Under the pieces are notes generated by a model. It did not search any database. It was not told the origin of the DNA and worked only from the letters and a program-made list of their open reading frames with translations. A stretch of DNA of 64,000 bases, from positions 3,658,001 to 3,722,000 of the forward strand of contig CAVNZM010000004.1 in the NCBI GenBank assembly GCA_963693365.1, in the 5' to 3' direction. This DNA comes from Amoebidium appalachense (taxonomy: Eukaryota > Ichthyosporea). Made by a program: the position numbers and the translations under genes. Every line of letters begins with the position of its first letter. The stretch's first letter is position 1. Positions 1-39,642 of the stretch are shown here, piece after piece.

Positions 1-212
1 AGCAGCAACTTCGTAGGAGTGTGCGAAAAAAGCAGAGCCCTGGCCTGAGCGTCGGGGGAGGGGTAAGGGGGGGGGGGGGGGGGGGGGGGGGGAGATACCA
101 TTTCTCGGAGTGACATCCTCCAGTGGGTCAGGTAGTCGGTGTGTGTGTGCGGTGGATCTTCGGGTGGTGCCTGGTGCAGAGCTACAGTTAAACAAACACA
201 TCACAAAACACG

Positions 213-251
<39 letters not shown>

Positions 252-630
252 ATGCCCCTCAGTGGCCAAAACAAAGCGAATGCCCTGCCCATGCTAGTGT
301 CTGTAACCGAAGCCATAGTGCCTTAGTGTCCCCGTATGAGCAAAGCCAGGATGCCTTCCTTTTCGTTGTTGTTTGTTTGTTTTTTCTTTGTCCACGCACT
401 ATGTTAACACGTGTAGGTACCTTGATTCCACGGGTTTGTCACGGCTGCCACTGCCGGCAGGGACAAAAGGAACCGAATGGTCTCTAGATCCTTGGCCTCC
501 TGTTATACCCAGAGGCTAAGGTCAACAAATCGCTTGAGGTGTGCGGGCTTGTTCGCTTATTGATCTGTGGTCTCTTTCTCTCTGCCCCACCCCCCACCCC
601 CCATCCCACCTCCCTATACATTTTCCTGTT

Positions 631-672
<42 letters not shown>

Positions 673-1803
673 ACACACCCGGACGACATGCTGCCCCCCC
701 CCCCTCCCCCCCCCTTCGGGGAAAAAAAAGGAAAAACCCACGTTCAAAATTCCTCCTTGTCCCCCCCCCCCCCCCCCCCACCAAAAAAAAAGGAAAGAAA
801 AGAAAAGAAAAGAAAAGAAATCAAAAACGCAAATAGAAAACCCGTGAGCCCAACTGAGCAGGAAACCAAACCATAATCCTTAGCTATGGGGCCAACCACT
901 AAGCCTGCAATAATAGTCCAGCCCCCGCCCACTTCTCCCCCCCCCCCCCCCACCCCCCACCCCACCCCCACCCCCTCCTCTCCCAACCTCAACTCCCTCC
1001 CCCTACCCCCCACCGCATTGCTTCATACCCAATCAGTGTCTTCCATCGTACTTGTCAATTTACAAGTACCATGCGAAACATATGCTCAACCGTGTTTGTG
1101 GACTTCCGATTCCACCCACCCACCCACCCACCCACCCACCCACACCCACACCCACACCCACACACATGCACACGCACACCTGTGCGACCAATCGGTCAAC
1201 TTCTGCTTGCAGATCCTCTTTTTGTGCCCTTTCACGTTCATACCGCAATCGTGTCTCGTCTGCCGCTGCCTGCAGGCGCACGTTTTCCTTCTCTAGCTGC
1301 TGCAGCCGCCATTCCGTTTTGTGCTGTCATGTTTGACACCTAAGTCAGATTCGCAACACAGATTTCAAGCATCACACTACACAGAGTCCTTGGTGTTGTA
1401 CCTTGTCTTCACCCCCCCCCCCCCCCCCCCCCCCCCCCCCACCCCCCCCCACCCCCTAATCCCACCCACCCCACGGTCTCCTTCTTCCCTCCCTTCCTCC
1501 CTCCTTCCCAACATGAGCGTGCACCTTTTCCTTTTGTTTTTCTGGTTTCCCTCTTCACTTCAGTTGAATGCATTTTCAGATGTGGCCACAGTGTTTCATA
1601 GCAGCATTTTTTCTTACCTGCTCTGAGTGGCTGACCCTGCACGACTCTACCCTTGCCGAAAGCACAGCAAGATCCTCCTCCAGACCCTCCGTCCTACCAC
1701 GGTAGTGTGCCAGCAGCTGCCTAAGCGCACTGTCACTGCCTCCGGGAGTTTCATGGGACTCTCCCATGTTTGCGGCTCCTCTCCCAGCACTCTGCGCCGC
1801 CAT
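1..1803 (-). CDS. CCDC77-like coiled-coil protein, 5' exons (partial)
   Basis: Four exons are supported: 1618-1803 (start ATG 1801-1803, 62 codons), 1180-1323 (48 codons), 421-499 and 1-44, where the gene leaves the window. Donors are GTAAGA, GTGTGC and GTACCT, acceptors are AG, and the phases agree (0, 0, 1). The predicted N-terminus is a short Ala/Gly/Ser leader followed by heptad-rich coiled coil (ALRQLLAHYRGRTEGLEEDL; EKENVRLQAAADETRLRYER). Exon 3 reads EAKDLETIRFLLSLPAV, which resembles the RELEDKKKIQNLLALVG segment of CCDC77 as I remember it, and exon 4 continues with a matching aromatic stretch. CCDC77 is a poorly characterised, centrosome-associated coiled-coil protein in animals. The coding call is firm; the family name is tentative because coiled coils look alike and only the N-terminal third is present. 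The start is the first ATG of the open exon. Confidence 0.6.
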
Positions 1804-2554
1804 GCTCTCCCTTTTCAAGACAGGAAATAGAAGCCTTGAAGAAAGCAAAAAAAAAAATCTCTTGCTGTCCGCTCGATTTTATTTTCTACACTTTGACAGC
1901 GAAAACCGAGCTCTCTGTGCTTTCAAAGTTGCCGCCAGGCCGCCACCGACCGTTATGGATCTAAACCTGACCAATCAGGTGCTATTTCCTAAATTCCTTT
2001 GTGTAGCCTAATGGCTTTTCGGACAAACTGGATTTGTAGCGATGTTATCACCCCGAAAGAGCGTTTTTTAGGCTGTTATCTATATGTTTTCTGAAAGCTT
2101 GTAATTTTTACTATACGGTTTTGTAAAAACAATGGTCATACAGGCGGCGCTGCAGCCGAAACAGCTAGCCAGCCAGGGGACAAAACTAACCTTTCTTGGT
2201 TAGCCACCTTCCAAATATGGCGCATAAGTAACTGGCGAATTATGATTGGGTAACACCTGCCATGATGCTGGCCGGGCGACTGTGCTTCTGCTTGTGTACA
2301 TACATCACATACATCATGCTGACGCGCGTCTATGAGCGTCACAACTTTTTTGACAGGTCGGCCAAAACAGCTCCCCTCTCTTACAATTGTAACCCTCCTC
2401 CTTACCCAGCGTTCGGCTTTCAGACTCGGTTGGGAACAAGGCTTCCACAAGTAACGTCCCTTAAGCTTGGCCTTAACATTCCTTTAACAGCGGAGGTTAT
2501 CAAATGCTGGTCTGACAATCGTAAAGGAGCTCTGTTTTTCAAGGCTTTGCTACT

Positions 2555-3786
2555 ATGTCTGAGGAATCGTACAGTTCACGGGCAGACCTGTCAGCGACTG
2601 AGAAACTGGGCTTTTCTGCTGGAGCGTGACCGCCTCCGTACTCGACAAGCCGAGGCGGACGCTGCACGAGCCGAGGAGGACACGAGCCGAGGAGGACGCT
2701 GCACGGTAAGAACAGTGTCCCCTCTTCAAGTTGGTGTGGGCCAATGAAAGTGTCTCTATGTTGTGTTGTTTGGGTATCTGGGCTGTTAGGCATACTGCAA
2801 GGCATTTTTCTGTTTGCGACTCGCACAAGGTTACCAAACCTGGGGGTGCCTGCTTTCCTGTAATGTTTTTCTTCGTTGGGCTTACTCCTTTGATTCATCT
2901 ACACCAACTAACACCTACACTTGTGCCAGCCAGGGCTTAAATTTTGGCACAAGGTTTCAGGCATCACTACCCTTCTTCTGTTCGTGGCAGGATTCTTCTG
3001 CAACTTCCCCCCGCCCATCAACATCATTACATTTGGCTGCACCTGCCGCTTCATCGATGACGTGTGCCGGTTCATCGATTGCCGACACGCCTTGGCCTCA
3101 CGAGCACTGAGGGACACACCTACGTAGGCGCGCTGACGTGAAAGGGGTTAAAAAACAGGATGACACATAGGGCTCGTTATTTGGGTGGGGGTGGGGGTGG
3201 TTGGGTGGGTGTGTGTGGGGGGGGAGGGGTGGGTGGGTTGTGATTTTATATGGGGGGAAGGGGGGTTGTAATTTATATGCGCGGGGGTTGATCGGATATG
3301 TATGTTGTAGAGGGGAAATAGAGTGTGTCGTGCGATTGCTGTTGCTTTTCGACAGCCCGTGCTCGGATGTTTGAGGTTTTTCCTCGGCTTTCTTTGCACA
3401 TTTCTGGCCCCCCTAATCCGCATCCTGTTCTCCAACTTTTTCCACCACCGGTTGACTCACTTATTCCACCATATAAAAAAAAAACCGTTATATCTCCACA
3501 TATGATGTCTATCTGATACGTTATATCTCCACATTAAAATCTGTATGATGTAAGGGTAATATCGATTTGTACATGTATATCTTGTTGGGTGGAAGTACTG
3601 TTGGCCTTGGTGCCGACAACTCTATCACAGCTCACCACATTCCCCCCCCCATATCAAGCACGCACATACACCCAACTACCCCTCTGTACAGATTCTTTTC
3701 CACCGTCCTCTTTCTGTTCGCCTGTATATACATCTCCTTTATTTTTTGATCTGCAGATAGTGGACGAGTATCTCAAATTTTTATAA
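2555..3786 (+). CDS. possible small four-exon gene, product unknown, frame broken in exon 1
   Basis: This is a weak candidate that I do not recognise. The model is exon 1 at 2555-2705 (ATG 2555, donor GTAAGA), exon 2 at 2991-3069, exon 3 at 3356-3450 and exon 4 at 3757-3786 (acceptor ctgcag, stop 3784-3786). As written, the ATG frame stops after 24 codons. Removing one T from TTTT at 2612-2615 joins MSEESYSSRADLSATEKLGF to LLERDRLRTRQAEADAARAE, a charged helical stretch, and all exon phases then fit to give about 117 residues. Exon 3 is proline-rich and exon 4 encodes IVDEYLKFL. An alternative reading of exon 4 in another phase stays open to about 3916. The candidate lies head-to-head with the CCDC77-like gene, 751 bp apart. 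It could be a real gene, a pseudogene or chance; transcript data would decide. Confidence 0.3.
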
Positions 3787-5596
3787 CGAAGTTTGGCCCA
3801 CTTTACCCACAACAGCACATCCCCTCCCCTACTTTAGACCGTGAGGAAAAGCAAGTTACTGATGTTCGAATTCCACAGCATCCCATTGATGTTTTTTTAC
3901 GTTCTCTTAGCCGCTAATTATATGGCTTGTTTGGGCCGCTAGCGAGAAGCATCCCTTTCCATATTAGGAACCCTATATTGCTTATTGCATCACCTTGCCA
4001 CGCGCAATATATTGCTTGGGCGGCCTTACACTGGCGTATTATTTATGTATTTTTTTCATTTTCTTTTGACTGGATAGTGCGATGATTTATTCAACGGAAA
4101 GATATGCAAGTATGCACGGCAAGTATGCACGGCATACTTAGGAGGCAATAAAAAAACACTTCACGAGTTATCCTGTAGTAAGTGCATATTGAGATACCTG
4201 AACACTGTGTGAAAATCATAGAGATAATCTATGTGACGACCAACAGAATTCAACAATATAAGGTGTTCACATTGCCAGCCAGTGTAGCAGACACCCGTAG
4301 GGAAAGAGGCAAAACGCGACATAAAAACGCACACCTATCAACATGCTTTCGATTAAAAAGGTCAGCACAAAAGTTCATATTCGTAGATGTAATTCTTGTG
4401 ACACTAGATTCGACAGCCTGAAGCACCTAGACCTATGAAGCATGTCAATCCAGATTGTTCCAGTTTCTGTTCGGCCACATGCAGGCATTTACCTGCTATC
4501 CCAATATCACTACTTCAGAATATTTGTTAAATATTAAAAACTTGATGATGTTTTCGATGCACTTACTCTTAGATGGCCAATAATCTAGCAACTTGGTTGA
4601 TCCCCGTAGTTGAGCTCATACAAGTAGAATTTCCGTTTTTGGTATATCCGATGATAACTAGGAAAGCTATCTCGGCGGCTATCTCGTTGTGTCTATATAT
4701 CCAGTCTTAGCCCTGACTAAACACAACCCATTATATGTATATAAAAAAACATCCATGGCCAATTAAAAAAAAAAAAAAAAAAAGGCGTTCGGATAATCCA
4801 TATACCGAAAGCATAATGCCATCATTAAACATTTTATCATGCATCACTTCATCGATCATAATGTGATCACATGAGGCCCCCAGATCTCGCTCCTCAGCTG
4901 ATAGATCTCGAGCCAAGCTAGCACCCACTTACCCACCCACCCATCCCACCTCGACCACTGTGCGCTCAACCACCACGCAAACACCAACACACACATTTGA
5001 AAAGAAGCAGTCACACAGAGCCACACGCACACACACGTGCATGCATGCATGCACACATGTACCCGCTGACATGTGCACAGACCCCCCCCCCCCCCCTCCG
5101 ATCTCCCCCCAACACCCACACCCACAAGCTCACCCACCCATCCACACAAACATCAGCAAATCCACACACCACCACAACACTCACGGCCACCTACACACAA
5201 ATGCACGCGCAGGCGCAGGCTCAGACAATATGTTAGATGCGTACAACTGTCAATAGCTCACGGACGTGCACCAATATTTGCGCAACTGCACAGCCGGTAT
5301 CGATGTATTTTGCACGAGTCCTTTTTTTTTATTTTGCGCATGATACATTGTACATTTACCCATTCTTCATGTACAACACGTGTCTTACGCAGCCTGATAG
5401 AATGATGGCAGATGTGAAAATCAAAAAACCTCTTGTTCAAACGGTACATCGAAGGGAAATTCTGGCATGAAATAGTACTATAATTTTCAGGTTCTGAGCC
5501 CACACGCATTCATGGAATCCGAAACTACTTTACATCTGAAATACTCAGACATACGAAACCAGCCCATGGCCATTGACACGGGTATGCATATGCATT

Positions 5597-5627
<31 letters not shown>

Positions 5628-6073
5628 AACCACCCGGCACCCACCCACCCACCCACCCACCCCACCCTTCTCTCTCGCAAACAGTCACACAACCTCAATA
5701 ACATCACCACCACCATCACCGCCTCCCACTCAGTAATAAAAGTAAACAATATGCGAAGGAGAAGGGCCCACTCACTGTATGTACGTAAATTCCAGTTCTA
5801 ATGTGAACTGATTTGGGCGAGGGTCACCCTATGTACACCCGGTCTTCGATATGCCCAATACAACTAGTGGACGAAAGGCAAGCTATGAAAGGCATGAAAC
5901 ATAACGGCTGAGCATCATGTGCAATTGATTGAGCACCAAGGTCAAAGGGGGTTGACAGATATTTCAGAAATAAATAAATCATTGTCCAAACCGTCTGTCT
6001 CCATCCCCTCTTCCAACAAGCCATTCACCTTTCCTACACAGCCGTTGAAACTCCCCCGACATTTTGTTGTGGT
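3787..6073. other. intergenic, AT-richer stretch with scattered simple repeats
   Basis: No gene is visible. The part from about 3790 to 4800 is AT-richer than the rest of the window and has no long ORF. It contains a short tandem duplication of gcaagtatgcacg near 4105-4130, and an A tract lies at 4766-4783. From about 4920 to 5240 and 5590 to 5720 there are CCCA, CA and poly(C) arrays. The right end should contain the 3' UTR of the UBE4 gene, which is transcribed leftward from 6074; I could not fix its end. Confidence 0.5.
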
Positions 6074-32287
<26,214 letters not shown>

Positions 32288-33133
32288 CTTCAACGCTTCG
32301 ATCAACACGGATGCAGCAGCAAGCAATTCAAACTGGTGTAGGCCCACCCGTTCTGTGCAGCAACAGCACAGCCACCCTTTCTATTTGTAGACGACGAAAG
32401 GAAAGGTCGGCGGAAAGCTTTTTTCTGCTGGCGACTGGTTGACTTGCTTGGAAGCCGCGATGAGCCTGAGAGGCTCTTTACTGATTACGTCATCAGACCT
32501 GTCAGTTATCACGCCGACGATAGTATAGGTATTGAGAAGGTATAGTGAGCTTATACAGTATTTTTTCCGAATGTCGACATATGCAAATTCGAGAGTATAA
32601 CCATAATGTATAAGTAAACATATGTATAACATTACCCCAGAAAAGGACCACAGCAACAAGCTTTGAAAAGGCCGGAATCCCGCTGCCACCTACTGAGATG
32701 GCTCCTTATTTTTCCTTGCACATTCAGCGAACACTGGACTCTATCGAACCGTCGAGGCGCCGCGACAGAAAGCATGCACGCGGTCGCGAGAGTGTAAGGC
32801 CCGTCTGCAGCGAACGTAAAGTTCATCGCAGCGCGTACACACCGTCAGTACGTGTGAGGGAATCCCGGGAGTGGCAAGCCAAAAAAGCCTGGACAAATAA
32901 ACGAGCGAGAGTGTGACAATGAACATGCATATGCGAACGTAACGAACCAAATTGCCTTTATATTACTCTTGTCTGTATAGCTTGTCTACTCAACCCTACA
33001 CCCCTTGAGGTTCTTTTCAGTCAGTCAGCATTGTTTGTTGTTGTTGTTTCTTTGGGGCCCATTCCCATCTTTGCATCACTCTTCTCGACCACATTCAGAG
33101 ACACAACCACTTTATTTGCCACATGTTATCACC
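32288..33133. promoter_or_regulatory. divergent intergenic region UBE4/TatD
   Basis: These 846 bp separate two start codons that point outward, so both promoters must lie here. No convincing TATA box stands at a normal distance from either start. A 173-bp dispersed repeat occupies 32686-32858. Confidence 0.45.
32686..32858 (+). repeat. dispersed repeat, copy 1 of an inverted pair
   Basis: The segment from ccacctactgagatggctcc to cgtcagtacgtgtgag recurs on the opposite strand at 63597-63775 with a few substitutions and one small indel. It is rich in CpG and contains accgtcgaggcgccgcgaca. No ORF of note and no target-site duplication were found. Confidence 0.75.
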
Positions 33134-33322
33134 ATGCGCTACACAGACGCCCACTGCCACCTACAGCTACCACCCCTCTTGGGTGCAGCCGACCAGGTGG
33201 TATCTAGGGCTTTAGAGGCAGGGGTGCAGAGAATATGTGTCAACGCAACACGAGAGGAGGACTGGCCTGTAGTCGAGCAGTTGGCTGAAAAATACCCACA
33301 GGTGAGAACAAGCGCCCCCTCC

Positions 33323-33360
<38 letters not shown>

Positions 33361-33718
33361 CGGACACACGCACACACATTTTTCCCCCTGTTTTGCCAAG
33401 GGTTGGGAAGTTGGTGTGGGTGTCTAGAAGGATTCGCAGATCCCATGCTTTCTTTTTTTCAAGTCACAGGCAAATTCTAGATATCTAGATCCCGCACAGT
33501 TTCTTTATCCCTCCTTACCTTTCATTATTCTTCCTTCCGACGAATCTTAAGGTTTTCGTCCGTCCGTCCCCATTTCCAGTGGATCTTTCTCCTTTGCTCC
33601 GTCTCTCTGCATCTCGGCTCCACTCTTGCCGTCCCTCCTTCCCTTCCCCATTCCCCCCTCCCTACACACCCTTCCTTCCTCTCACTCACATACACACACA
33701 TACACACACACACACACA

Positions 33719-33783
<65 letters not shown>

Positions 33784-34786
33784 TCCCCCCCCCCCCCCCC
33801 TCTCTCTCTCTTTCTCTCTCTTCCCCCTTCCCCCCTCCCCCTCTCTCCCTCTCCCTCTAGAGATCTCCTTCCCCCCCCCCCACCCTCTCTCTTTCTCTTC
33901 TCTCCTCTCTCTCCCTCTCCCTTTCCTCTCCCCCCCCCCCCCCCCCTCTACCCGCGTTTCCTTCCCCCCCCTGCCTCCCCACCATGTGCATGGCTTAGCA
34001 CATATGTTTATAAGGCACTTTGTGTGTTTAATCGACGCCTACCCCCCACCACACGGCCCTGTTTCACCAGGAGGGGGGTAGGGGGTGGGGAAGGGTGGGG
34101 GGAGGTGCGGGACGTGTGTTTTTCTCTGTGGTTGTTTCGTTGCCGTTTGTCTGATAGACATAGGAACATCAGATATGGGGAGACAGCTTTTTGACTAAAC
34201 TCCTGACCCCCCCCCCCCCCCCCCCCCCTCCCCCCCCCCCCCCCCCCCCCCCCCCATGCCCCACCCCCCTACCCCCCGTCCCCCCTCTCCCTCCTACTTC
34301 CCTCTCTCCTGCGCCACACAAGAACCTACCTACTTTCCCCACCTCCTGTGCACAATACACCATTTTATTCTTGCGTGCACACGAACCCTTGGCATATCAT
34401 TAAAGCACTCCCCACATTAGCCAAACTATCACACACTTTCAGGTCATCATCCCAAGTTTCGGTGTGCACCCATGGCATGCAGGCGAAGTTACAGACGGCT
34501 GGATAGACCGACTACGAGATATGCTGCAAAAATGGTCCCAGGCAGCCGTAGGAGAGGCTGGGTTGTGTCGGTCTGCAAAGGGCAAAACTGTGCCAAGTGA
34601 GGTGCAGGATGATGTATGTCTGCAGCAGATAAAACTGGCACGGGTGGGTTTTCTTTCATGTTTTAGTTTTCACATTTGGCATGTTTTCCCTGCCTGCTCT
34701 TAAACTTTTCCCGTGGCACTGTTCACTAACTGTGTGTCAACCCATTTCGATACCTGTAAATTCAGTTCTCTTCATGTTCTTAACCT

Positions 34787-34822
<36 letters not shown>

Positions 34823-35324
34823 TCCCCACCACCACTACCACCACCAACACCACTACCACCCCCTCCCCCTACCCCTTCACACACATCTTGCCTTTTTCCT
34901 CTGCATCCTCATTCCTCCTTATGATGGCCACTTTTTGTGATGTAAGTAGGTGGATTTCTGGGCTTCAGTAGCGAGGTATTGTATCCCTTTTTGTGTTTTG
35001 ATGGTGTATCTGTCTTCTTGTGGACGTATGTATGCTGCATTGTTTTTCTTAGATACTGGCATGGTGCATCTTTTTTCTTATGTTTCTATGGTGTGGGAAT
35101 AGGACCTCGACCGGCCCATCAGCCTTCACTGTGTGCAGCGCCATGGCAGACTACTCGAGATGCTGGAGTCGGTGGTAGGCAAAGGTAGGTTGTTCCCTTG
35201 TCGCTTGGTTACATTTTTTTTTTTTTTTTACCGGCACGGTACCGGGGGGGGGGGGGGGGGGGGTCCGCCACGACAGGGCACACACCCACACGCGCACACA
35301 CTTGCACGCACGCACATGCACACG

Positions 35325-35379
<55 letters not shown>

Positions 35380-35724
35380 TCACTCACTCACTCACTCACA
35401 CTCACACTCACTCACTCACACACACACACACACGCGCGCGCGCAAAAACACCACCTGGCCAGCACGACTATCATGACAATCAACCGGTCTTCCTTTTACC
35501 TTTGAGAAGAACACACGGCAAAGGCTCATTTTGTGTTTAACCATCACACGGCAGGCAAGCAGCAGGATCGGCCGTGGGTGTTGCTGCATGCCTATTCGGG
35601 CCCAGCCGACATGGTCAAACCATTTGCAAAGGTTGGGGCCGTGTTCTCTATCTGTGGCGCAGTGACCCACCCACGGGCCGACAAGTTGGTACGTGCCCTC
35701 CCCCCCTCCCCCCCCCCCCTTCCC

Positions 35725-35755
<31 letters not shown>

Positions 35756-36435
35756 AAAAAAAAAAAAAAAAGAAAAGACGGAGAACAAGAAGAAGAGGAA
35801 GACAAGGGAGGGGAAGGAAAGAAACAGAAAAAGGAATAGAATGTGGGGAAGAAAGAAAGAAAAAAAAAGGGAAGAAGTAGAAGGGAAGGGGGGGGAAAGA
35901 GAAAACAGAAAAGTCGACAAAAGTAAACACTGCTCACTGATTGCATCACCCACCCTCTCTCGTTGCCAATGTGAGCATGCATTTACTGGCCACCGCCACC
36001 CACATGTACCACTTCGTGATCGTTTTTTTCGAGGGGAGTGTGTGTGTAAGGATGCCTTACCAATTAATACACCGGTGAATTTCGGCAGTAGAGGGGAAAA
36101 GGTAGAGGCTCTTGCTTGGAAGGAATTAGGCTCTGCTCGTGTGTGCAACCGTTTGCATTCTACGTGGCAGGAATACAGGTTTCAGATGTCACATTATTCG
36201 CCCCATAGGACCTTTACCTAACCCTTTTGTATTTTATATCAGAGGGCTGCAGTCGCAGCCATGAGTCTTGACCAATGGCTGCTGGAGACTGACAGCCCAG
36301 ATCAACTGCCCCATATGGCCTCCCTGCCAATACTGCCCCCACTGCCTGGCACTGAAGGTTTCTTTGCTTTCCTTGCCCTTTCACACGAGCACTTGCATAC
36401 ACGCACATATTTTTTTTTTTCTTTTTCTTTTTCTT

Positions 36436-36522
<87 letters not shown>

Positions 36523-37294
36523 GAAGCAGCTGCGCGCACACCATGGCCATTCACCCGCCCTCTCTCTCTCTCTCCCTTAGTCACCCATATACTCGTGCAG
36601 TACATACGCAGAACACCCAACATACACACGCACACGCACACCCGCGTACACACATACCCACCCACATGCACGCACGCACGCACACACGCACGCACACGTC
36701 TGTGCACACGTACTCATGCACGTGGCTGGCGCACCCACATAAATTACTCCCACATTGCCGTTGTAATCCGCTAATACCAGCACATGGGGCTTAGTAGAGG
36801 GCCTTGAGTTGTGCGGGCATGTGTAGGATTATGTAGGTGCAATCCTCCCGGATCATTGCACTTTATTGGCCGCTCCCTCCGGCCAATCCGGACACACAAC
36901 ACGTGCCCCACATGCATGATATGTACATTATAATACAGATGAGAAACACCCCTTATTAATGTTAACTACTACACGGCCACAGCCGCTAAAGCCACAGACC
37001 TGACAGACAACATATCCGAGATGACGAGGAAAAGGAAGGAGGGGGAAAAAAAAATCCTCCCTCTCTCTCTGCATACTTCCTCCCCCAGCTCTGCTACTCA
37101 TGTTTTTTTGCCTTCCTTTCTTTTTGCCTCTAAAAATGCTACATCCAAACCCAGACACACAGCCACCACCCAACGAGCCTGCCTACATCACATTTATCGC
37201 AACCGAGGTGGCGAGGGTCAAGAATGTGAGTGTGGAGGATGTGGCGAGTGCAAGCACAGCAAATGCACGGCGTTTGTTTGGCTTTGAAATATGA
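33134..37294 (+). CDS. TatD-family metal-dependent nuclease
   Basis: A TatD-type hydrolase (amidohydrolase-fold DNase, 3'-5' exonuclease in studied members). Six exons, 33134-33301, 34443-34643, 35103-35184, 35555-35688, 36243-36357 and 37155-37294, total 840 nt and 279 residues with consistent phases. All expected metal ligands are present: H7 and H9 in DAHCH, E94 in VGEAGL, H132 in SLHC, H162 in LLHAYSG and D212 in LETDSP. The C-terminus NEPAYITFIATEVARVKNVS ... NARRLF is typical. The family motif GEIGLD reads GEAGLC here, keeping the catalytic Glu but losing the following Asp. The first ATG gives a start five residues before DAHCH, normal for the family; an upstream in-frame extension lacks an ATG. 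The exon 5 donor (GTTTCT) is weak. It resembles the bacterial/fungal TatD branch more than human TATDN3. The exact subfamily is uncertain. Confidence 0.93.
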
Positions 37295-38257
37295 ACGTGA
37301 GAGCATTGTTACTGGTCCTGCTATCTTTTGAAGTCGCTGGTGTTAGTTTTTTAGAGGGACCAGAGTTAACTTCAGAAGGGACTGATCACGTGCTCTCTCC
37401 TGCCCTGTGCCTGAGTAGATTTTTTCCTTACGGCGGTTGGGGAGCTCAGTCATGACGTGCCAGATACTGTTATTGTTTGACCACTGTTCAATGGCGGCAC
37501 ACATATCTGAGACATGGTGTATGTGCGTAGCTTTTTGATGCTATGTACGACAAATGGCAAGTACTGGTAGCACCAGAGTCTATGTTTATATAGACGAGAG
37601 TTTTTGCACTTTGGGCATGCCAGCATGCCACACGTTTTGTTCTTTGCATTTTATGCAACTGAGCTTTCGAATGTTGTCAAATACCACTGTTGTACATATT
37701 CAACTACACCTGGAACGTGTATGTATAGTGAATCAAATGTTGCCCCGAGCATTTCCGGTATGTTTTCTGGTTGATTGCTGCAATATGCCCATGCCTTCTA
37801 ATAAATAAATGGATGGTTTTCCACATGGCACATATGCATGCTCTTTGCAATTGATCACGAGCCCCCCCCCCCCCCCCCCCCCCCACTCTCCAAGCCCCAA
37901 CCACAACCCACCCACCCAACCCCCACCCACCCTACCCTCCCTTTGCTCCGATGTAACACCATCACCCAACCCTTCAAAAGAAATCATAGTAATGTCTTTA
38001 AAAATTAAGGGAAAAAAAAAAAAAAAAAAAAAAAGAGGAAAAAAACATTCAGGAACGTCGGAAGTTCTCGAATGGAAGAAATACGGAAAATATACATCGT
38101 CATCCACCGCGGACACTCACGACACCCTTTGCCCTCCACAACCTTTCGACACAAAATCCCTTCCCATTGGCATACATAGCCAACCGCCACATGTATCTCT
38201 ACAGGCAATCCTGGAAGAAAACACCACAAAAAAACTATATTTTACCTTAACATTGCA
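37295..38257. other. convergent intergenic region TatD/TAMM41
   Basis: The 963 bp hold the 3' ends of both genes. The left 500 bp are of ordinary composition. A C tract (37862-37884) and an A tract (38011-38034) follow. No further gene is visible. Confidence 0.5.
37800..37809 (+). terminator. candidate polyadenylation signal for the TatD gene
   Basis: Two overlapping AATAAA hexamers lie about 510 bp after the TatD stop codon, followed by TG-rich sequence. They are the best-placed signal in the tail-to-tail interval with TAMM41. Confidence 0.4.
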
Positions 38258-38597
38258 TCATGCGCCCTTCCTCTTCCCCTTGAGCATCTTTTTCACCTTT
38301 TCAGCCGAGTACTGCACCGTCTTGACAAGCCCGGCCGTCATCACCCCCTTCAGTGCCTGTGTCCGTGCTGACCCTTGCACTATCTCGGCCACCGCTGCAT
38401 ATTGAGTAAGTGTCAGAACAGGGAAGCGACAGAACGAATTAGTTAATTTTTTTAAAAAAAGAAAGAAAGAAAGAAGAAAAGAGAGAGAGAGGGGGGAGGG
38501 GGAGGGGGAGGGGGAGGGGGAGGGGGAGGGGGGAGGGGGAGGGGGAGGGGGAGGGGGAGGGAGGGAGGGAGGGAGGGAGGGAGGGGAGGGGAGGGAG

Positions 38598-38688
<91 letters not shown>

Positions 38689-39414
38689 TATGATATGTAT
38701 GTGAAAAGAAAGAAAACAGCCCGGAAAGCCAGATTATATGGTTACTCTAAGTGTCAGAACAGGAGAAAGAACTAATCATTAGATGCCAGCCGATTTTCAA
38801 AATAAAAACACACGGTGGCTGTGGGAGAAGGATGTTGGTTGATGTGCATGTGTCGTGTGCACTGTAGATTAGAAGGTCGTGGTTTGAACGAATGTATTGC
38901 AGAGTGTGTGTGTAATCACGTGCTTGTATGTATGCTTTTCTGAGGTACACGTGTCTGTCGTCTGTGTGTGTGTGGAGGGGCGGTGTGTGCGCCCCCTCCC
39001 GTGCGGTGCAATGGTGTGGTCGGATGGGGATCTAAGAGAGAGTGTTGGGGGAGAGAGGGGAGTAGGGAGGGCTGGGGAAGGAGGGGAGGGGGGGAAGGCA
39101 GGGAGGTCACCTTGACTTATAAACAGGGGAAGGTCCTTATGGGTGGAAAGTTGCCTCCAAGCCTCTTGCGCTGTGTCATCATCATTTAGATCAATGTGTG
39201 CATGCTACCATAGATAGAGACTGCATGCAAACCCATACATCACATATATGTACCCCATGAATCAACAATTTTGATGCACTCGGAACCCTACATGACATAC
39301 AAATAAGTCAACATGGTGCTGAGAGAAACAAATCACATGTAAAAGCATTGCCCGGAGAAAGGATGTCACAGTAAGGCGAGATTCCTCCTTAGACTTTCTG
39401 TGTGTGTGTGTGTG

Positions 39415-39487
<73 letters not shown>

Positions 39488-39606
39488 TGTGTGTACGTGT
39501 GTGTGCACGCGCACACACGGGGGGAAGGAGGGGGGGGAGGGGGAAGACACGAGTGCAGGTGCGGGTGCGCGCGGAGAGTGTTCAAGTGTGTATGTGTGTG
39601 TTTATT

Positions 39607-39642
<36 letters not shown>

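Noticed and set aside
33005-33133. N-terminal extension of the TatD protein (hydrophobic leader)
   Set aside because: The open frame begins at TTG, with no ATG before 33134; the family start fits 33134.
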